Part shown: in pieces, positions 1 through 8,990 of the stretch | Position numbering within the stretch: the stretch's first letter is position 1 | Layout: each line of letters starts with the position of its first letter | NCBI RefSeq assembly: GCF_014201415.1 | Contig: NZ_JACHEH010000002.1 | Coordinates: 310,001-374,000, forward strand | DNA: 64,000 nucleotides | Direction: 5' to 3' | DNA from: Chelatococcus composti | Lineage (GTDB): Bacteria > Pseudomonadota > Alphaproteobacteria > Rhizobiales > Beijerinckiaceae | The notes under the pieces: model-generated | Told to the model about the DNA's origin: nothing | Seen by the model: the letters and a program-made list of their open reading frames with translations, nothing else | Database searches by the model: none | Made by a program: the position numbers and the translations under genes

Positions 1-207
1 AAGACTGTCATCGCCATCGCCCATCGCCTGTCGACGATCGCGGTGCTCGACAGGCTCGTCGTCATGGACGCCGGCCGCATCGTCGAGACCGGCACGCACG
101 CGGAGCTGCTGGCGCGCGGCGGCCTCTACGCCGCGCTGTGGCGGCGCCAGTCCGGAGGCTTCCTCGGCGTTGAGGCGGACGAGGAGAGCGAGTCGGCGCC
201 GGCCTGA
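1..207 (+). CDS. ABC exporter, C-terminal end (partial)
   Basis: The first 68 codons of the window are the 3' end of a gene that begins upstream. The residues AIAHRLSTI are the H-loop (switch) region of an ABC ATPase. They are followed by the usual tail of fused membrane-ATPase exporters ([21 protein letters not shown], then LYAALWRRQ). This identifies an exporter of the MsbA/ATM1 type, but the substrate cannot be told from the tail. The gene ends in an acidic stretch and a TGA stop just ahead of the convergent Nudix gene. Confidence 0.85.
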   Translation, partial: KTVIAIAHRLSTIAVLDRLVVMDAGRIVETGTHAELLARGGLYAALWRRQSGGFLGVEADEESESAPA

Positions 208-210
208 ACA

Positions 211-780
211 TCACCGCCGCGCGAAGAGCTCCGGCCGCTGCAGCCGCAGCGTCTGGACGAGCGCGAAGGTCTTGAGGTCGGTCAGCCGGCCCGCGTCGGC
301 CATTTCCGCGAGGGTGGCGAGCGGCAGCTCGTGAACCGTGATGCGCTCTCCGTCCTCGTCGAGCCCGCCGCCGTCCTCGATCCGGTCCGCCTCGCGGTAC
401 TCCGCGAGGAAGAGCGAGCAGCGCTCGGTGGAAAGGCCCGGCATCGTCCAGGCGCGCACGACATGGGTGAGGCCGGCGAGCCGCACGCCTGTCTCTTCCA
501 GCACCTCGCGCCGGGCGCAAGCGACCGGATCCTCCCCCTCCTCGAGCCCGGCCGGCACCTCGAGCACGAGGTCGCCGCTCTCGCGCAGGACGGGTGCCCG
601 GCACTGGCTCGTGAGCAGCGCCACACCGCGCTCGGAGTCGAAGGCGAGCACCGCCACCGCGGTGCCGTGGTTCTCCACCTCGCGGTGGATGATGAAGCCG
701 TCCTCGAAACGGATCGTGGCGACCTCCACGGTCGCCCAGCCGTCGTAGACGATGTGCGTATCTTCGATGCGTGCCGTCAT
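211..780 (-). CDS. Nudix hydrolase (ADP-ribose pyrophosphatase type)
   Basis: Protein of 189 residues. The Nudix helix is clear (REVLEETGV, preceded by the Glu and seven spacer residues), and the PAG element just before it is typical of ADP-ribose/nucleotide-sugar pyrophosphatases. The loop between the conserved Gly and the first Glu (GLEEGE) is one residue shorter than the textbook GX5E. I start at the ATG at 780 because an AGGGAAGG ribosome site lies four bases upstream; the open frame runs further, to 906. Expected job: hydrolysis of a nucleoside diphosphate-linked compound. The exact substrate is not visible. It is convergent with the ABC exporter tail and divergent from the ATPase at 1051. 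Confidence 0.85.
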   Translation of the reverse strand: MTARIEDTHIVYDGWATVEVATIRFEDGFIIHREVENHGTAVAVLAFDSERGVALLTSQCRAPVLRESGDLVLEVPAGLEEGEDPVACARREVLEETGVRLAGLTHVVRAWTMPGLSTERCSLFLAEYREADRIEDGGGLDEDGERITVHELPLATLAEMADAGRLTDLKTFALVQTLRLQRPELFARR

Positions 781-1050
781 GTCGCCTTCCCTGAGCATCG
801 CGCGACCGCCGCCCGGCCACGGTCGACCATGGTTGACCACGACTTTGACGCGAACGCGACGGGAATCGTCGCTCGATGCGGCACCGTGCGTCGTCCGGTG
901 CCGCATCTGGCGGCCGCAAAGCCCGCTACCGGTCTTGGCGCGCCTCGTCTACGGCGGCTATTGAAGGGGCGCGCGCTCGCGAATGCGAATCATGCCGGCA
1001 CCGGCGGAGCCGGGAGCCGTCATGCGTCGGGAGCCAGGACGAGGAGCGGA

Positions 1051-2595
1051 ATGAAGGTCGGGATCGACATGGGGGTGACGCAGGCGGGCACACCCGCCCT
1101 GCTCGATCTCGAAGAGCTCCTCGCCACTCGCCTGCTCGTGCAGGGCAATTCTGGCTCCGGCAAGTCGCACCTGCTGCGCCGCCTGCTGGAACAGAGCGCC
1201 CAGTGGGTGCAGCAGGCCGTGGTCGATCCGGAAGGGGATTTCGTCACCCTGGCCGACCGCTTCGGCCACGTGGTCGTCGACGCGAGCCGCAGCGAGAACG
1301 ACCTCACCCGCATTGCCGCACGCGTGCGCCAGCACCGCGTCTCCGTCGTCCTCAACCTCGAGGGGCTTGATGCGGAGATGCAGATGCGCTGCGCCGCCGC
1401 CTTCCTCGGCGGCCTCTTCGATGCCGAGCGCGACTACTGGTATCCCATGCTCGTCGTCGTCGACGAGGCGCAGCTCTTCGCCCCGGCGGCCGCCGGCGAG
1501 GTGTCGGACGAGGCGCGCAAGGTCTCGCTCGGCGCCATGACCAACCTGATGTGCCGCGGCCGCAAGCGTGGCCTTGCCGGCGTTATCGCCACCCAGCGTC
1601 TCGCCAAGCTCGCCAAGAACGTCGCGGCGGAAGCCTCCAACTTCCTCATGGGCCGCACCTTCCTCGACATCGACATGGCGCGCGCCGCCGACCTCCTCGG
1701 CATGGAACGGCGGCAGGCCGAGATGTTCCGCGACCTCGACCGCGGCCGTTTCGTCGCGCTCGGCCCGGCCCTGTCGCGCCGCCCCCTGCCGGTGACCATC
1801 GGCCCGGTGGAGACGAGCGCCCGCAGCAGCAGCCCGCGCCTCGTGCCCCTGCCGGAGCAGCCGCCGCAGGATGCGCATGAGCTCATCTTCACGCCGGCAG
1901 AGCCGGAGCCCGTGCGCTCACCGCCGCGCAGGCCGGTCGCGCCGCCGCCACCTTCGACAAACGACATCCTCGCCCAGCTCGTGCGCGCACGGCCGGAACC
2001 GCCGGCCCCGAGCGAGCCGGCCGAGCCGCCGATGCCCCCCGCAGAGCGTGAGGCGCTCATCGACGCCGTGCTCACGGAGGTGCTCGCCGACCCCGATTCG
2101 GCCTTCCGCTCCATCGCCGTGCTCTACCAGGACTTTCTCGTGCGCTGCCGCATCCGTCGCGTACCCGGCACACCGCCGGACCTGCCGGCCTTCCGCCGCC
2201 GCCTCGCCATGGCACGCGCGGGCATTGACGCGCGCAGCGCCGCCGAGGACGGCCCCTGGCATGCGGCGGTCTCGCTGGCGGCGACCTTGCCGGAGGACAT
2301 GCACGGCGTCTTCCTGATGTTGGCGCGGGCCGCCCATGACGGTGCCCCCTGCCCCTCGGACGCCGCCGTCGCGCGCGCCTACGGCACCCACTCGGCCGGG
2401 CGGGCGCGCCGCATCATCGCCTACATGGAGGAGCGGGGCGTCATCGTCTGCCGCAACGACTTCCGCAACAACCGCATTATGGCGTTTCCCGATCTCGGAT
2501 GGGAGACGGCCCCCGGCGACCCGAACGGCCCGGACCTCTCTGCCGGCAGTGGCGCAGGCGCCTCCGACAGCACCCCGGCGACCGGCGCGGCATAG
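1051..2595 (+). CDS. HerA-like (DUF87) ATPase with C-terminal winged-helix region
   Basis: Protein of 514 residues starting at the ATG behind GAGGAGCG (1041-1048); the open frame extends further upstream without support. The Walker A motif GNSGSGKS is at residues 32-39 and the Walker B VVVDE at 135-139. A GRKRGL segment and a sensor-like ATQR follow, as in HerA/FtsK-like DUF87 ATPases. A proline-rich linker (about residues 270-330) joins this domain to a C-terminal part that ends in a likely winged helix (about 430-490). No NurA nuclease partner is nearby, so a HerA-NurA role cannot be claimed. The function remains general: a DNA-associated ATPase. Confidence 0.8.
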   Translation: MKVGIDMGVTQAGTPALLDLEELLATRLLVQGNSGSGKSHLLRRLLEQSAQWVQQAVVDPEGDFVTLADRFGHVVVDASRSENDLTRIAARVRQHRVSVVLNLEGLDAEMQMRCAAAFLGGLFDAERDYWYPMLVVVDEAQLFAPAAAGEVSDEARKVSLGAMTNLMCRGRKRGLAGVIATQRLAKLAKNVAAEASNFLMGRTFLDIDMARAADLLGMERRQAEMFRDLDRGRFVALGPALSRRPLPVTIGPVETSARSSSPRLVPLPEQPPQDAHELIFTPAEPEPVRSPPRRPVAPPPPSTNDILAQLVRARPEPPAPSEPAEPPMPPAEREALIDAVLTEVLADPDSAFRSIAVLYQDFLVRCRIRRVPGTPPDLPAFRRRLAMARAGIDARSAAEDGPWHAAVSLAATLPEDMHGVFLMLARAAHDGAPCPSDAAVARAYGTHSAGRARRIIAYMEERGVIVCRNDFRNNRIMAFPDLGWETAPGDPNGPDLSAGSGAGASDSTPATGAA

Positions 2596-2679
2596 TTAAC
2601 GGAAAGTCAACGGGATCGGGCGCACGCTCGCCATCATTGCTGCTATGCTGGCCGCGGCTGGCGACGTGACACCGGAACG

Positions 2680-4035
2680 ATGCCCGTGACGAAGACCGAG
2701 CGCCCCCGCCTCAGCCTCGCCGCCCTCCTCTCGGACGGGCGCCTCGCCATCATGCTGGCGCTCGGCTTCAGCGCCGGCCTGCCCTTCCTTCTCGTCTTCA
2801 GCACCCTGTCGGCCTGGCTGCGCGAGGCGGGCATTTCGCGGACGGACATAGGCCTGCTGAGCTACGTCGCCCTCGCCTACAGTTTCAAGTTCGTCTGGGC
2901 CCCCGCCATCGACCGGCTCGACGTGCCGGTGCTCTCGGGCCTCTTCGGCCGCCGCCGCGCCTGGATGCTGACGGCGCAGGGGGGCATCGCGCTCGGCCTC
3001 GTCGGCATCGCCCTGAGCGATCCGGCAACCAGCCTCGGCTTCACCGTCGCCTGCGCGCTCGTCGTCGCCTTCTTCTCGGCAACGCAGGACGTGGTCATCG
3101 ACGGCTGGCGTATCGACGCCGCCCCCACCGAGCGGCAGGGCATGATGTCCGCCGCCTACCAGCTCGGCTATCGCCTCGCTCTCATCTGCGCCGGGGCGGG
3201 CGCCCTCTATATCGCCGATTTCGTCGACTGGCGCAGCGCCTACCTCGCCATGGCGGTGACGATGGCCGTCGGCGTCGGCGCAAGCCTATGCGCGCCCAAT
3301 CTCGACCTCGGCCGCGAGCGCGCCGCCTCGACGGGCACCTCCTTCCTCGCGCGGGCGCGGGAGATGGTGATCGAGCCCTTTGCCGACCTCGCCCGCCGAA
3401 AGGGCCCGCTGATCGCCGCCATCCTCGCGCTCGTCGCGCTCTTCCGCCTGCCGGATTTCGTGGCAGGAGTGATGGCCAATCCGCTCTACATCGACCTCGG
3501 CTTCTCGAAGTCGGAGATCGCCAGCGTTTCCAAACTCTACGGCGTGTGGATCGGCATCCTCGGGGCCTTCGCGGGCGGTATCGCGGCGACGCGTCTCGGC
3601 CTCTGGGGCACGCTGCTCATCGGCGCCGTCAGCGCCGCCGCCTCCAACCTCATGTTCGCGTGGCTGGCGCTCGCGGGGCACGACCTCAATCTGCTGATGC
3701 TGAGCATCAGCCTCGACAATTTCGCCGGCGGCTTCGCCGGAACGGCGCTGATCGCCTACATGTCGAGCCTTACCTCTCCCGCCTTCGCGGCAACCCAGTA
3801 TGCCCTGCTGAGCTCGCTCTACGCCCTGCCGGGCAAGGTCGTGGGCGGGCTGTCCGGATACATGGTGGACAGCTTCGGCTACCCGACCTTCTTCGTCCTC
3901 ACTGCCGCCATCGGCATCCCGACGACCCTGCTGTGCATCGCCCTCAGGAGCAGCATGGCGGAAGAGAGGGAGGAAGAACCGGCGGCCGTCACGCCGGCCG
4001 GAGCCCCGGCGGCCACGCCCGCGACGCGCAGTTGA
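2680..4035 (+). CDS. ampG: AmpG-like muropeptide permease (MFS)
   Basis: Protein of 451 residues with about 12 hydrophobic segments. The N-terminal part (GFSAGLPFLLVFSTLSAWL, then YSFKFVWAPAIDR and RRRAWM) matches the AmpG branch of the major facilitator family, which imports GlcNAc-anhydro-muropeptides from the periplasm for cell-wall recycling. Length and signature agree with AmpG. A second paralogous branch (AmpG-like transporters of unknown cargo) is possible. It is relevant that AmgK and MurU homologues, which act on the recycled MurNAc, sit at about 38-40.7 kb in this window. Confidence 0.85.
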   Translation: MPVTKTERPRLSLAALLSDGRLAIMLALGFSAGLPFLLVFSTLSAWLREAGISRTDIGLLSYVALAYSFKFVWAPAIDRLDVPVLSGLFGRRRAWMLTAQGGIALGLVGIALSDPATSLGFTVACALVVAFFSATQDVVIDGWRIDAAPTERQGMMSAAYQLGYRLALICAGAGALYIADFVDWRSAYLAMAVTMAVGVGASLCAPNLDLGRERAASTGTSFLARAREMVIEPFADLARRKGPLIAAILALVALFRLPDFVAGVMANPLYIDLGFSKSEIASVSKLYGVWIGILGAFAGGIAATRLGLWGTLLIGAVSAAASNLMFAWLALAGHDLNLLMLSISLDNFAGGFAGTALIAYMSSLTSPAFAATQYALLSSLYALPGKVVGGLSGYMVDSFGYPTFFVLTAAIGIPTTLLCIALRSSMAEEREEEPAAVTPAGAPAATPATRS

Positions 4036-4041
4036 GCCGCC

Positions 4042-5130
4042 TCAGGCGAGAAGGGCGAGCCCCGCAGCCGAGACGGCGAGGATGACGAGCGTCGCCCCGG
4101 CGACGATGGCGACATGCTGCCAGCCGAGGCTCGCCAGCACCCGCGGCGACGTGCCGAGGCCGAGCGCGGCAATGGCAAGGAGCAATCCGACGCGGGATGC
4201 CTCGTTGAGCGCCGCCGTCACCGCAGCGGGCAGCAGGCCGTAACTGTTGACGAGCACGAGCGCCAGGAAGACGAGGGCGAAGACCGGCACGGGCACGCGC
4301 GCCCGCGCCGTGCCGCCGCCCCGGCCGGCAAAATAGAAGGCAACGGCGAGGACGACCGGCAGCAGCAGGAAGACGCGGAAGAGCTTGACCACCACCGCCG
4401 TGTTGCCGGCGACCTCCGACACCGCGTAGCCGGCACCGGCGACCTGCGCCACATCGTGAATCGCCGCCCCCAGCAGGGCGCCCGTCATGCGGTCGTCGAA
4501 GCCGAGGAAGGCGGCGAGCGGCGGATATAGCAGCATGGCGAGGGTCGCCAGGGCATTCACCGCCACCACGACGAAGGCGACATCGGCATCCCTTTCCCTG
4601 TACTCCGGGAGCACGCTGACCGTGGCGAGCGCGGCCGAGGCGCCGCAGACGGCGGTGGCGCTGCCGACGAGCGCGCCGTAGGCATCGCTGCGACCGAAGA
4701 GCCGCGCCATAACGACGCCCGCGACGAGCGTCGCCGTCATGCCACCGACGACGACGGCCATGACCTGCCAGCCGAGGCCGAGGACATCGCCAACGGCAAC
4801 CCTGAGGCCGAGGAGGGCGACGGCCCAGCGCAGCACTTTCTTGACGCAGAAGGTCAGCCCCGGGCGAAACACCGGCCGTTGCGCCAACGGATTGAGGAGG
4901 ATACCGAGAAGGAGCGCCAGCACCATCGCCGGCAGGCCGGCGGCTGCACCGAAAAGGACGGCGGCGAGGCGCGCCGCAACGGGCTCGAAGAGCGTGGCCG
5001 CGACGGCGACTGCCGCTGCGAGCAGGATCCCCGGCGCGATGTCGGCGAGGCCGCGAAGACGCCCCCTGAGACGCCCCCGCACGGCGCGCGGGGAAGCGTC
5101 GGCTGTCGATCCGGAGGCGGAGACGGTCAT
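4042..5130 (-). CDS. YeiH-family (UPF0324) putative anion exporter
   Basis: Protein of 362 residues with about ten hydrophobic segments. The markers of the family are ALLLGILLNP near residue 80, the GSATAVCGASA motif near residue 160 and AAIHDVAQVAGAGYAVS near residue 245. The family is often called putative sulfate exporter, but its substrate is weakly established. It is convergent with ampG with only six bases between the stop codons, and lies downstream of the SMP-30 gene on the same strand. Confidence 0.85.
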   Translation of the reverse strand: MTVSASGSTADASPRAVRGRLRGRLRGLADIAPGILLAAAVAVAATLFEPVAARLAAVLFGAAAGLPAMVLALLLGILLNPLAQRPVFRPGLTFCVKKVLRWAVALLGLRVAVGDVLGLGWQVMAVVVGGMTATLVAGVVMARLFGRSDAYGALVGSATAVCGASAALATVSVLPEYRERDADVAFVVVAVNALATLAMLLYPPLAAFLGFDDRMTGALLGAAIHDVAQVAGAGYAVSEVAGNTAVVVKLFRVFLLLPVVLAVAFYFAGRGGGTARARVPVPVFALVFLALVLVNSYGLLPAAVTAALNEASRVGLLLAIAALGLGTSPRVLASLGWQHVAIVAGATLVILAVSAAGLALLA

Positions 5131-5234
5131 GGGCGAGGCACTGGCTGCGATGCGCCCTCTCTAGCTGCCCCCGAGACGGTCGGGAACGACCTGAGGCGGG
5201 CCCCGCCCATGCGCCAGCCGCGGATCGGCACCGC

Positions 5235-6131
5235 TCAGGGCACGGGCCGGCGGAACAGCGGCTCCGGCAGGCCGGGCACGGATACGCGCATGGCGAAGAT
5301 GCCGCCGGACTGCGGCAGGTGAGCGAGCTCATCGTCCGGCCGGCCGTCCCGCGCCGAGGTCACAAAAAGCGTCTTCAGGTCCGCCCCGCCGAAGGCGACC
5401 ATCGTCGGGCAGCGGGCCGGCACGGGGAATTCGGCGAGCAGCTCGCCTTGCGGCGAATAGCGCTGGATGCGGCCGCCCTCGTAGAGCGCCGTCCAGTAGC
5501 ACCCCTCGATGTCGACAGCGGCGCCATCGGGCCGGCCCCGGTCATCTTCCGTCGGGGTCAGGCGCACCCATTCCTCACGGTCGGAGAACGTCCCCGTCTC
5601 GATGTCGTAGCGCTGGCGGTAGATGGTGAAGGCCGGCGTGTCGGAATGGTAGAGCCAGGTGCTGTCGGGGCTGAAGGCAAGGCCGTTCGACGTGAGCAGG
5701 CCACCGACGAGCGGCACCAGGCCGCGCTCGTCAAAGCGGTAGAGATGCGCCTGCCCGCCCGCCTTGGGCTCGTCAATGGTGCCGACAAGAAAGCGGCCCG
5801 CAGGATCCGTGCGCCCGTCGTTGAAGCGGCTGACTGCGGGATCTTCCGGATTGGCAGCGAGACGCTCGCGCACCCTCCCGTCGGTGTCGACCAAGAAGAG
5901 CCCCGAGCGCATCGCGGCGATGAAGCCGCCACCTTCCACAAGCGCCACCGAGCCAATGTCCTCCGGCATCGCCATCGCCTTGTTGGCGCCCGTCGCCGGA
6001 TCGAAGCGATTGAGGGTCCGGCCCTTGATGTCCACCCAGTAAAGCACCTGCTCCGCCACGGACCAGACGGGACTCTCGCCGAGGCGGGCGCGCGCATCGA
6101 GCACGCAACTGAAGGGTGACCCCTCGCTCAT
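5235..6131 (-). CDS. SMP-30/gluconolactonase family protein
   Basis: Protein of 298 residues forming a six-bladed propeller of the SMP-30/regucalcin/LRE family. The metal-site elements are visible: LGESPVW near residue 18 (metal-binding Glu), NDGRTDPAGRFLVGT, LTSNGLAFSPD and PDGAAVDIEGCYW. These enzymes hydrolyse sugar lactones such as gluconolactone or related aldonolactones with a divalent metal. No sugar dehydrogenase or sugar importer lies next to it, so the natural lactone is unknown. It is divergent from the exbB operon. Confidence 0.88.
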   Translation of the reverse strand: MSEGSPFSCVLDARARLGESPVWSVAEQVLYWVDIKGRTLNRFDPATGANKAMAMPEDIGSVALVEGGGFIAAMRSGLFLVDTDGRVRERLAANPEDPAVSRFNDGRTDPAGRFLVGTIDEPKAGGQAHLYRFDERGLVPLVGGLLTSNGLAFSPDSTWLYHSDTPAFTIYRQRYDIETGTFSDREEWVRLTPTEDDRGRPDGAAVDIEGCYWTALYEGGRIQRYSPQGELLAEFPVPARCPTMVAFGGADLKTLFVTSARDGRPDDELAHLPQSGGIFAMRVSVPGLPEPLFRRPVP

Positions 6132-6313
6132 CTGGTTTCACTCCGTTGTTGCGATCTTCTCCTCAGGGCAGGCGTCGTGCCTGTGCGTCGCTTTTCGCCC
6201 TTCCTTCATTTATCGCATATCAGCGACACATCCAGCGCCGAGGTGACGCAGCCTGCGGAAAATCCGGCTGCGGCGCCAAGAAATCGCCCGTAATTCGCAT
6301 TTGTTTCAGCCTC

Positions 6314-6330
6314 TTTGGAATTATTTTAAT
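6314..6330. promoter_or_regulatory. Candidate iron-control (Irr/ICE-like) operator before exbB
   Basis: The sequence TTTGGAATTATTTTAAT is an imperfect palindrome that closely resembles the iron control element TTTAGAA-N3-TTCTAAA bound by Irr in Rhizobiales. It sits in an unusually AT-rich patch of the 390-base region between the SMP-30 gene and exbB. A TTTAAT hexamer at 6325-6330, 18 bases after TTGTTT at 6301, could be the -10 box, so the operator would cover it. An irr gene is present at 28.2 kb. Apart from this patch I see no gene in 6132-6521. Confidence 0.45.
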
Positions 6331-6521
6331 TTAGATATCCCTGATTTTACTTGCCATCCACCGCCAGACTATTGCAGCAAAGCAGGCAGGAGACGCCTGT
6401 CCCCGCCACGGCGACGGGCAAAACGGACCGAAAGCCGACGAGGCCGGAGATGACAGCAACTCAGCCACACGCTGGGCGCGAGGCATACCGACGGATCGCC
6501 TCGCCCATCGCCGGGGCCGCC

Positions 6522-7544
6522 ATGCGCCGCCTCACCGTCGCGTTCGTTTTCGGCATGCTCTCGTTCACCACCGCCGAGGCGCAGCAGGACGCGGCGCCAG
6601 TGGCGGCTCCGCGGCAGAGCGCACCGTCTGCCACCGTCGCGCCGGGCGCGGAAGCGGCCCCCGCCGGCGAGGCAACGCCCGTGGCCGGCCAGCCCGCAAC
6701 GAGCGAGGGCGCACCTTCCGCCGCCGCGGCGCCGGCGATGTCGCCGCACGGTCCCGCGCCCGGGATGGACACCGCCTCCGCGAAGGCGCCGGCGACGGCT
6801 CTCCTGCCGCAGGACCTGTCGCCCTGGGGCATGTTCATGGCGGCCGACTGGGTCGTCAAAGCCGTGATGATGGGCCTCGCCTTCGCCTCCGTCGTCACCT
6901 GGACCGTGTGGCTCGCCAAGACTCTCGAACTCGTCGCCGCCCGCCGCGCCGCCCGCCAGGTCAGCGCCGCGCTCGCAGTGGCCCCGACGCTTCAGGACGC
7001 CCTCGCGACCATCGTCGCCCGCGAGGGCGACGCCGCGCGCAGCCCGGCGGCCAGCCTGCCGCGTGCCGCGCAGGACGAGGTGGAGCGCTCCGGCGCCATG
7101 CCGGCGGAGGGCATCAAGGAGCGTGTCGCCATCGCCATCGCCCGCATCGAGGCCAACGCCGCCCGGCGCATGACGCGCGGCACCGGCCTGCTCGCCACCA
7201 TCGGCGCCACGGCCCCCTTCGTCGGCCTCTTCGGCACCGTCTGGGGCATCATGAACTCCTTCATCGGCATCTCCAAGGCGCAGACCACCAACCTCGCCGT
7301 GGTGGCGCCCGGCATCGCCGAGGCGCTGCTCGCCACCGCCATCGGTCTGGTGGCCGCCATTCCAGCCGTCATCATCTACAACGCCTTCACGCGCTCCATC
7401 GGCGGCTACAAGGCCCTCCTCGCGGATGCCAGCAGTGAGGTGATGCGGCTGCTCTCGCGCGATCTCGACCGTCGCGACCTCGCGGCGCGAGAGCGACGCG
7501 CGAACCTGCGCCCCGTCCCGAACCTGCCCATGGCGGCGGAATGA
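6522..7544 (+). CDS. exbB: TonB-system energiser ExbB
   Basis: Protein of about 340 residues: a signal peptide ([20 protein letters not shown]), a long Ala/Pro-rich periplasmic stretch to about residue 85, then a MotA/TolQ/ExbB channel domain with three membrane helices. [23 protein letters not shown] and [19 protein letters not shown] are the diagnostic helices. It forms the proton channel that powers TonB. I chose the ATG directly before the signal peptide; an in-frame ATG at 6450 with a weak GAGG site would add 24 residues. It is the first gene of exbB-exbD-tonB, whose gaps are 12 and 3 bases. Confidence 0.93.
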   Translation: MRRLTVAFVFGMLSFTTAEAQQDAAPVAAPRQSAPSATVAPGAEAAPAGEATPVAGQPATSEGAPSAAAAPAMSPHGPAPGMDTASAKAPATALLPQDLSPWGMFMAADWVVKAVMMGLAFASVVTWTVWLAKTLELVAARRAARQVSAALAVAPTLQDALATIVAREGDAARSPAASLPRAAQDEVERSGAMPAEGIKERVAIAIARIEANAARRMTRGTGLLATIGATAPFVGLFGTVWGIMNSFIGISKAQTTNLAVVAPGIAEALLATAIGLVAAIPAVIIYNAFTRSIGGYKALLADASSEVMRLLSRDLDRRDLAARERRANLRPVPNLPMAAE

Positions 7545-7556
7545 ACGGACAGCACC

Positions 7557-8000
7557 ATGGCCGTCCAGCTCAACCACGGGGACGACGACCTCGCCGAGAC
7601 GCACGAGATCAACGTCACGCCGTTCATCGACGTCATCCTCGTCCTGCTCATCATCTTCATGGTGGCGGCGCCGCTTGCCACGGTCGACGTGCCGGTCGAC
7701 CTGCCGGTGTCCAACGCCGCCCAGCAGCCGCGGCCCGACCGGCCGCTCTACCTCACCATCAAGGCGGACCTGGGCCTCGTCCTCGGTGAGGCTCCGGTAA
7801 CGCGCGAGGGCCTCGCGGCCGCGCTCGATGCGGCGACCGGCCACAACCGCGAGGAGCGCATCTTCCTGCGCGCTGACCAGGCCGTGTCCTACGGCGAAGT
7901 GATGCAGGTGATGAACGCGCTGCGCGCCGCCGGTTATCTCAAGGTGGCCCTCGTCGGGCTGGAACAGGCGGCGGCCACGGCACCCACGGCGAGCCCCTGA
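7557..8000 (+). CDS. exbD: TonB-system component ExbD
   Basis: Protein of 147 residues with the ExbD/TolR layout: a short cytosolic N-terminus, one membrane helix (about residues 24-42) and a periplasmic domain. The helix carries the proton-path aspartate in INVTPFIDVILVLLIIFMV. It partners ExbB in the inner membrane. It lies 12 bases after exbB and three bases before tonB, so one transcript is expected. Confidence 0.95.
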   Translation: MAVQLNHGDDDLAETHEINVTPFIDVILVLLIIFMVAAPLATVDVPVDLPVSNAAQQPRPDRPLYLTIKADLGLVLGEAPVTREGLAAALDAATGHNREERIFLRADQAVSYGEVMQVMNALRAAGYLKVALVGLEQAAATAPTASP

Positions 8001-8003
8001 CGG

Positions 8004-8978
8004 ATGCGCCACCCGGCCTTCACCGCAGCGGAGCATCCCGGCCGGCTTGCGTTGCGCTGGTTGCTCGCCGGCACCGTGGTGCTGGCCGTCCACGGGCTCG
8101 TCGCCGTGGGCCTGATGCACGCCTGGGCGCCGTTCGAGGATCCGGGCGAGCCGCCGGCCGCCGTGCTCGTCGACCTCGCCCCGCTCGCCGCCGCCCCGCC
8201 GAGCGACGCGAGCGAGGAGGACACGACACCGGGAGATGATGCCGACACGCAGCGGACCGAGGAGGAGCAGCCGCTTCCGCCGGAGCCCGAGCCCGTGCCC
8301 GAAGAGCCCCAGCCGCAGGAACAGGCCGAGGAGTCGCCTGCCGAGCCGGAGCCGCTGCCCGACCCGGTGTTCGAACTGCCCGAGCCCGCACCGGCGCCCG
8401 ATTTCGCCGCGCTCATGACGCCGGGCGACGTCCCCGCGCTCGACATGCTGCCCCCGCCGCCGGACGTGCCGACGCCGGACGTGGCGCTGCCGGCCCCGCC
8501 GCGGCGCCCGGCGGAACTCACCCCGCCCGAGCCGGCGAAGGTCGCGGCCGCCCAGCCCAGGCGCAAGGTGGAACGACGCCCGCCGCCGCCGCAGGAGCGG
8601 CGCACCCGTGGCAGCCTGACGCCACAGGAGAACGTGGCCCCGGCGCCGGTCGCACCGCGCGAAGGCTCGGCGCCCGTGTCGGGCCAGACGAAGATGGAAT
8701 GGGCCAGCAAGGTTGTGGCGCACCTGCGCCGCCACATGCGCTATCCCGACCGCGCACGGGCCGGCACCGTGACGGGCTCGGCCCAGGTGATGCTGCGCCT
8801 CGACGCGTCCGGCAACGTGCTCGGCGTGCGCATCGCAACGAGCAGCGGCTCGCCCATCCTCGACGAGGCCATCATCCGGGGCGCGCAGAACGCGAGCCCC
8901 GTGCCGGCACCGCCGCCCGCCATGATGCGGCAGGCGACACTCAACGTGCGCGTGCCGATCAGCTTCACCCTGCGCTGA
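8004..8978 (+). CDS. tonB: TonB energy-transducing protein
   Basis: Protein of 324 residues with one N-terminal membrane helix (about 17-38), a long Pro/Glu-rich spacer (about 50-215) and a C-terminal TonB domain. The domain contains YPDRARAGTVTGSAQVMLRLD and a SSGSPILDEAI segment, both typical. It transmits proton-motive energy to outer-membrane receptors. No receptor is next to it; the only TonB-dependent receptor in the window is BtuB at 51.7 kb. Confidence 0.93.
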   Translation: MRHPAFTAAEHPGRLALRWLLAGTVVLAVHGLVAVGLMHAWAPFEDPGEPPAAVLVDLAPLAAAPPSDASEEDTTPGDDADTQRTEEEQPLPPEPEPVPEEPQPQEQAEESPAEPEPLPDPVFELPEPAPAPDFAALMTPGDVPALDMLPPPPDVPTPDVALPAPPRRPAELTPPEPAKVAAAQPRRKVERRPPPPQERRTRGSLTPQENVAPAPVAPREGSAPVSGQTKMEWASKVVAHLRRHMRYPDRARAGTVTGSAQVMLRLDASGNVLGVRIATSSGSPILDEAIIRGAQNASPVPAPPPAMMRQATLNVRVPISFTLR

Positions 8979-8990
8979 CCGGCCGGAAGC

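Noticed and set aside
6369-8735. Very long open frame on the minus strand across exbB-exbD-tonB
   Set aside because: It is antisense to three well-recognised genes and consists of Arg/Gly/His-rich noise caused by high GC content.
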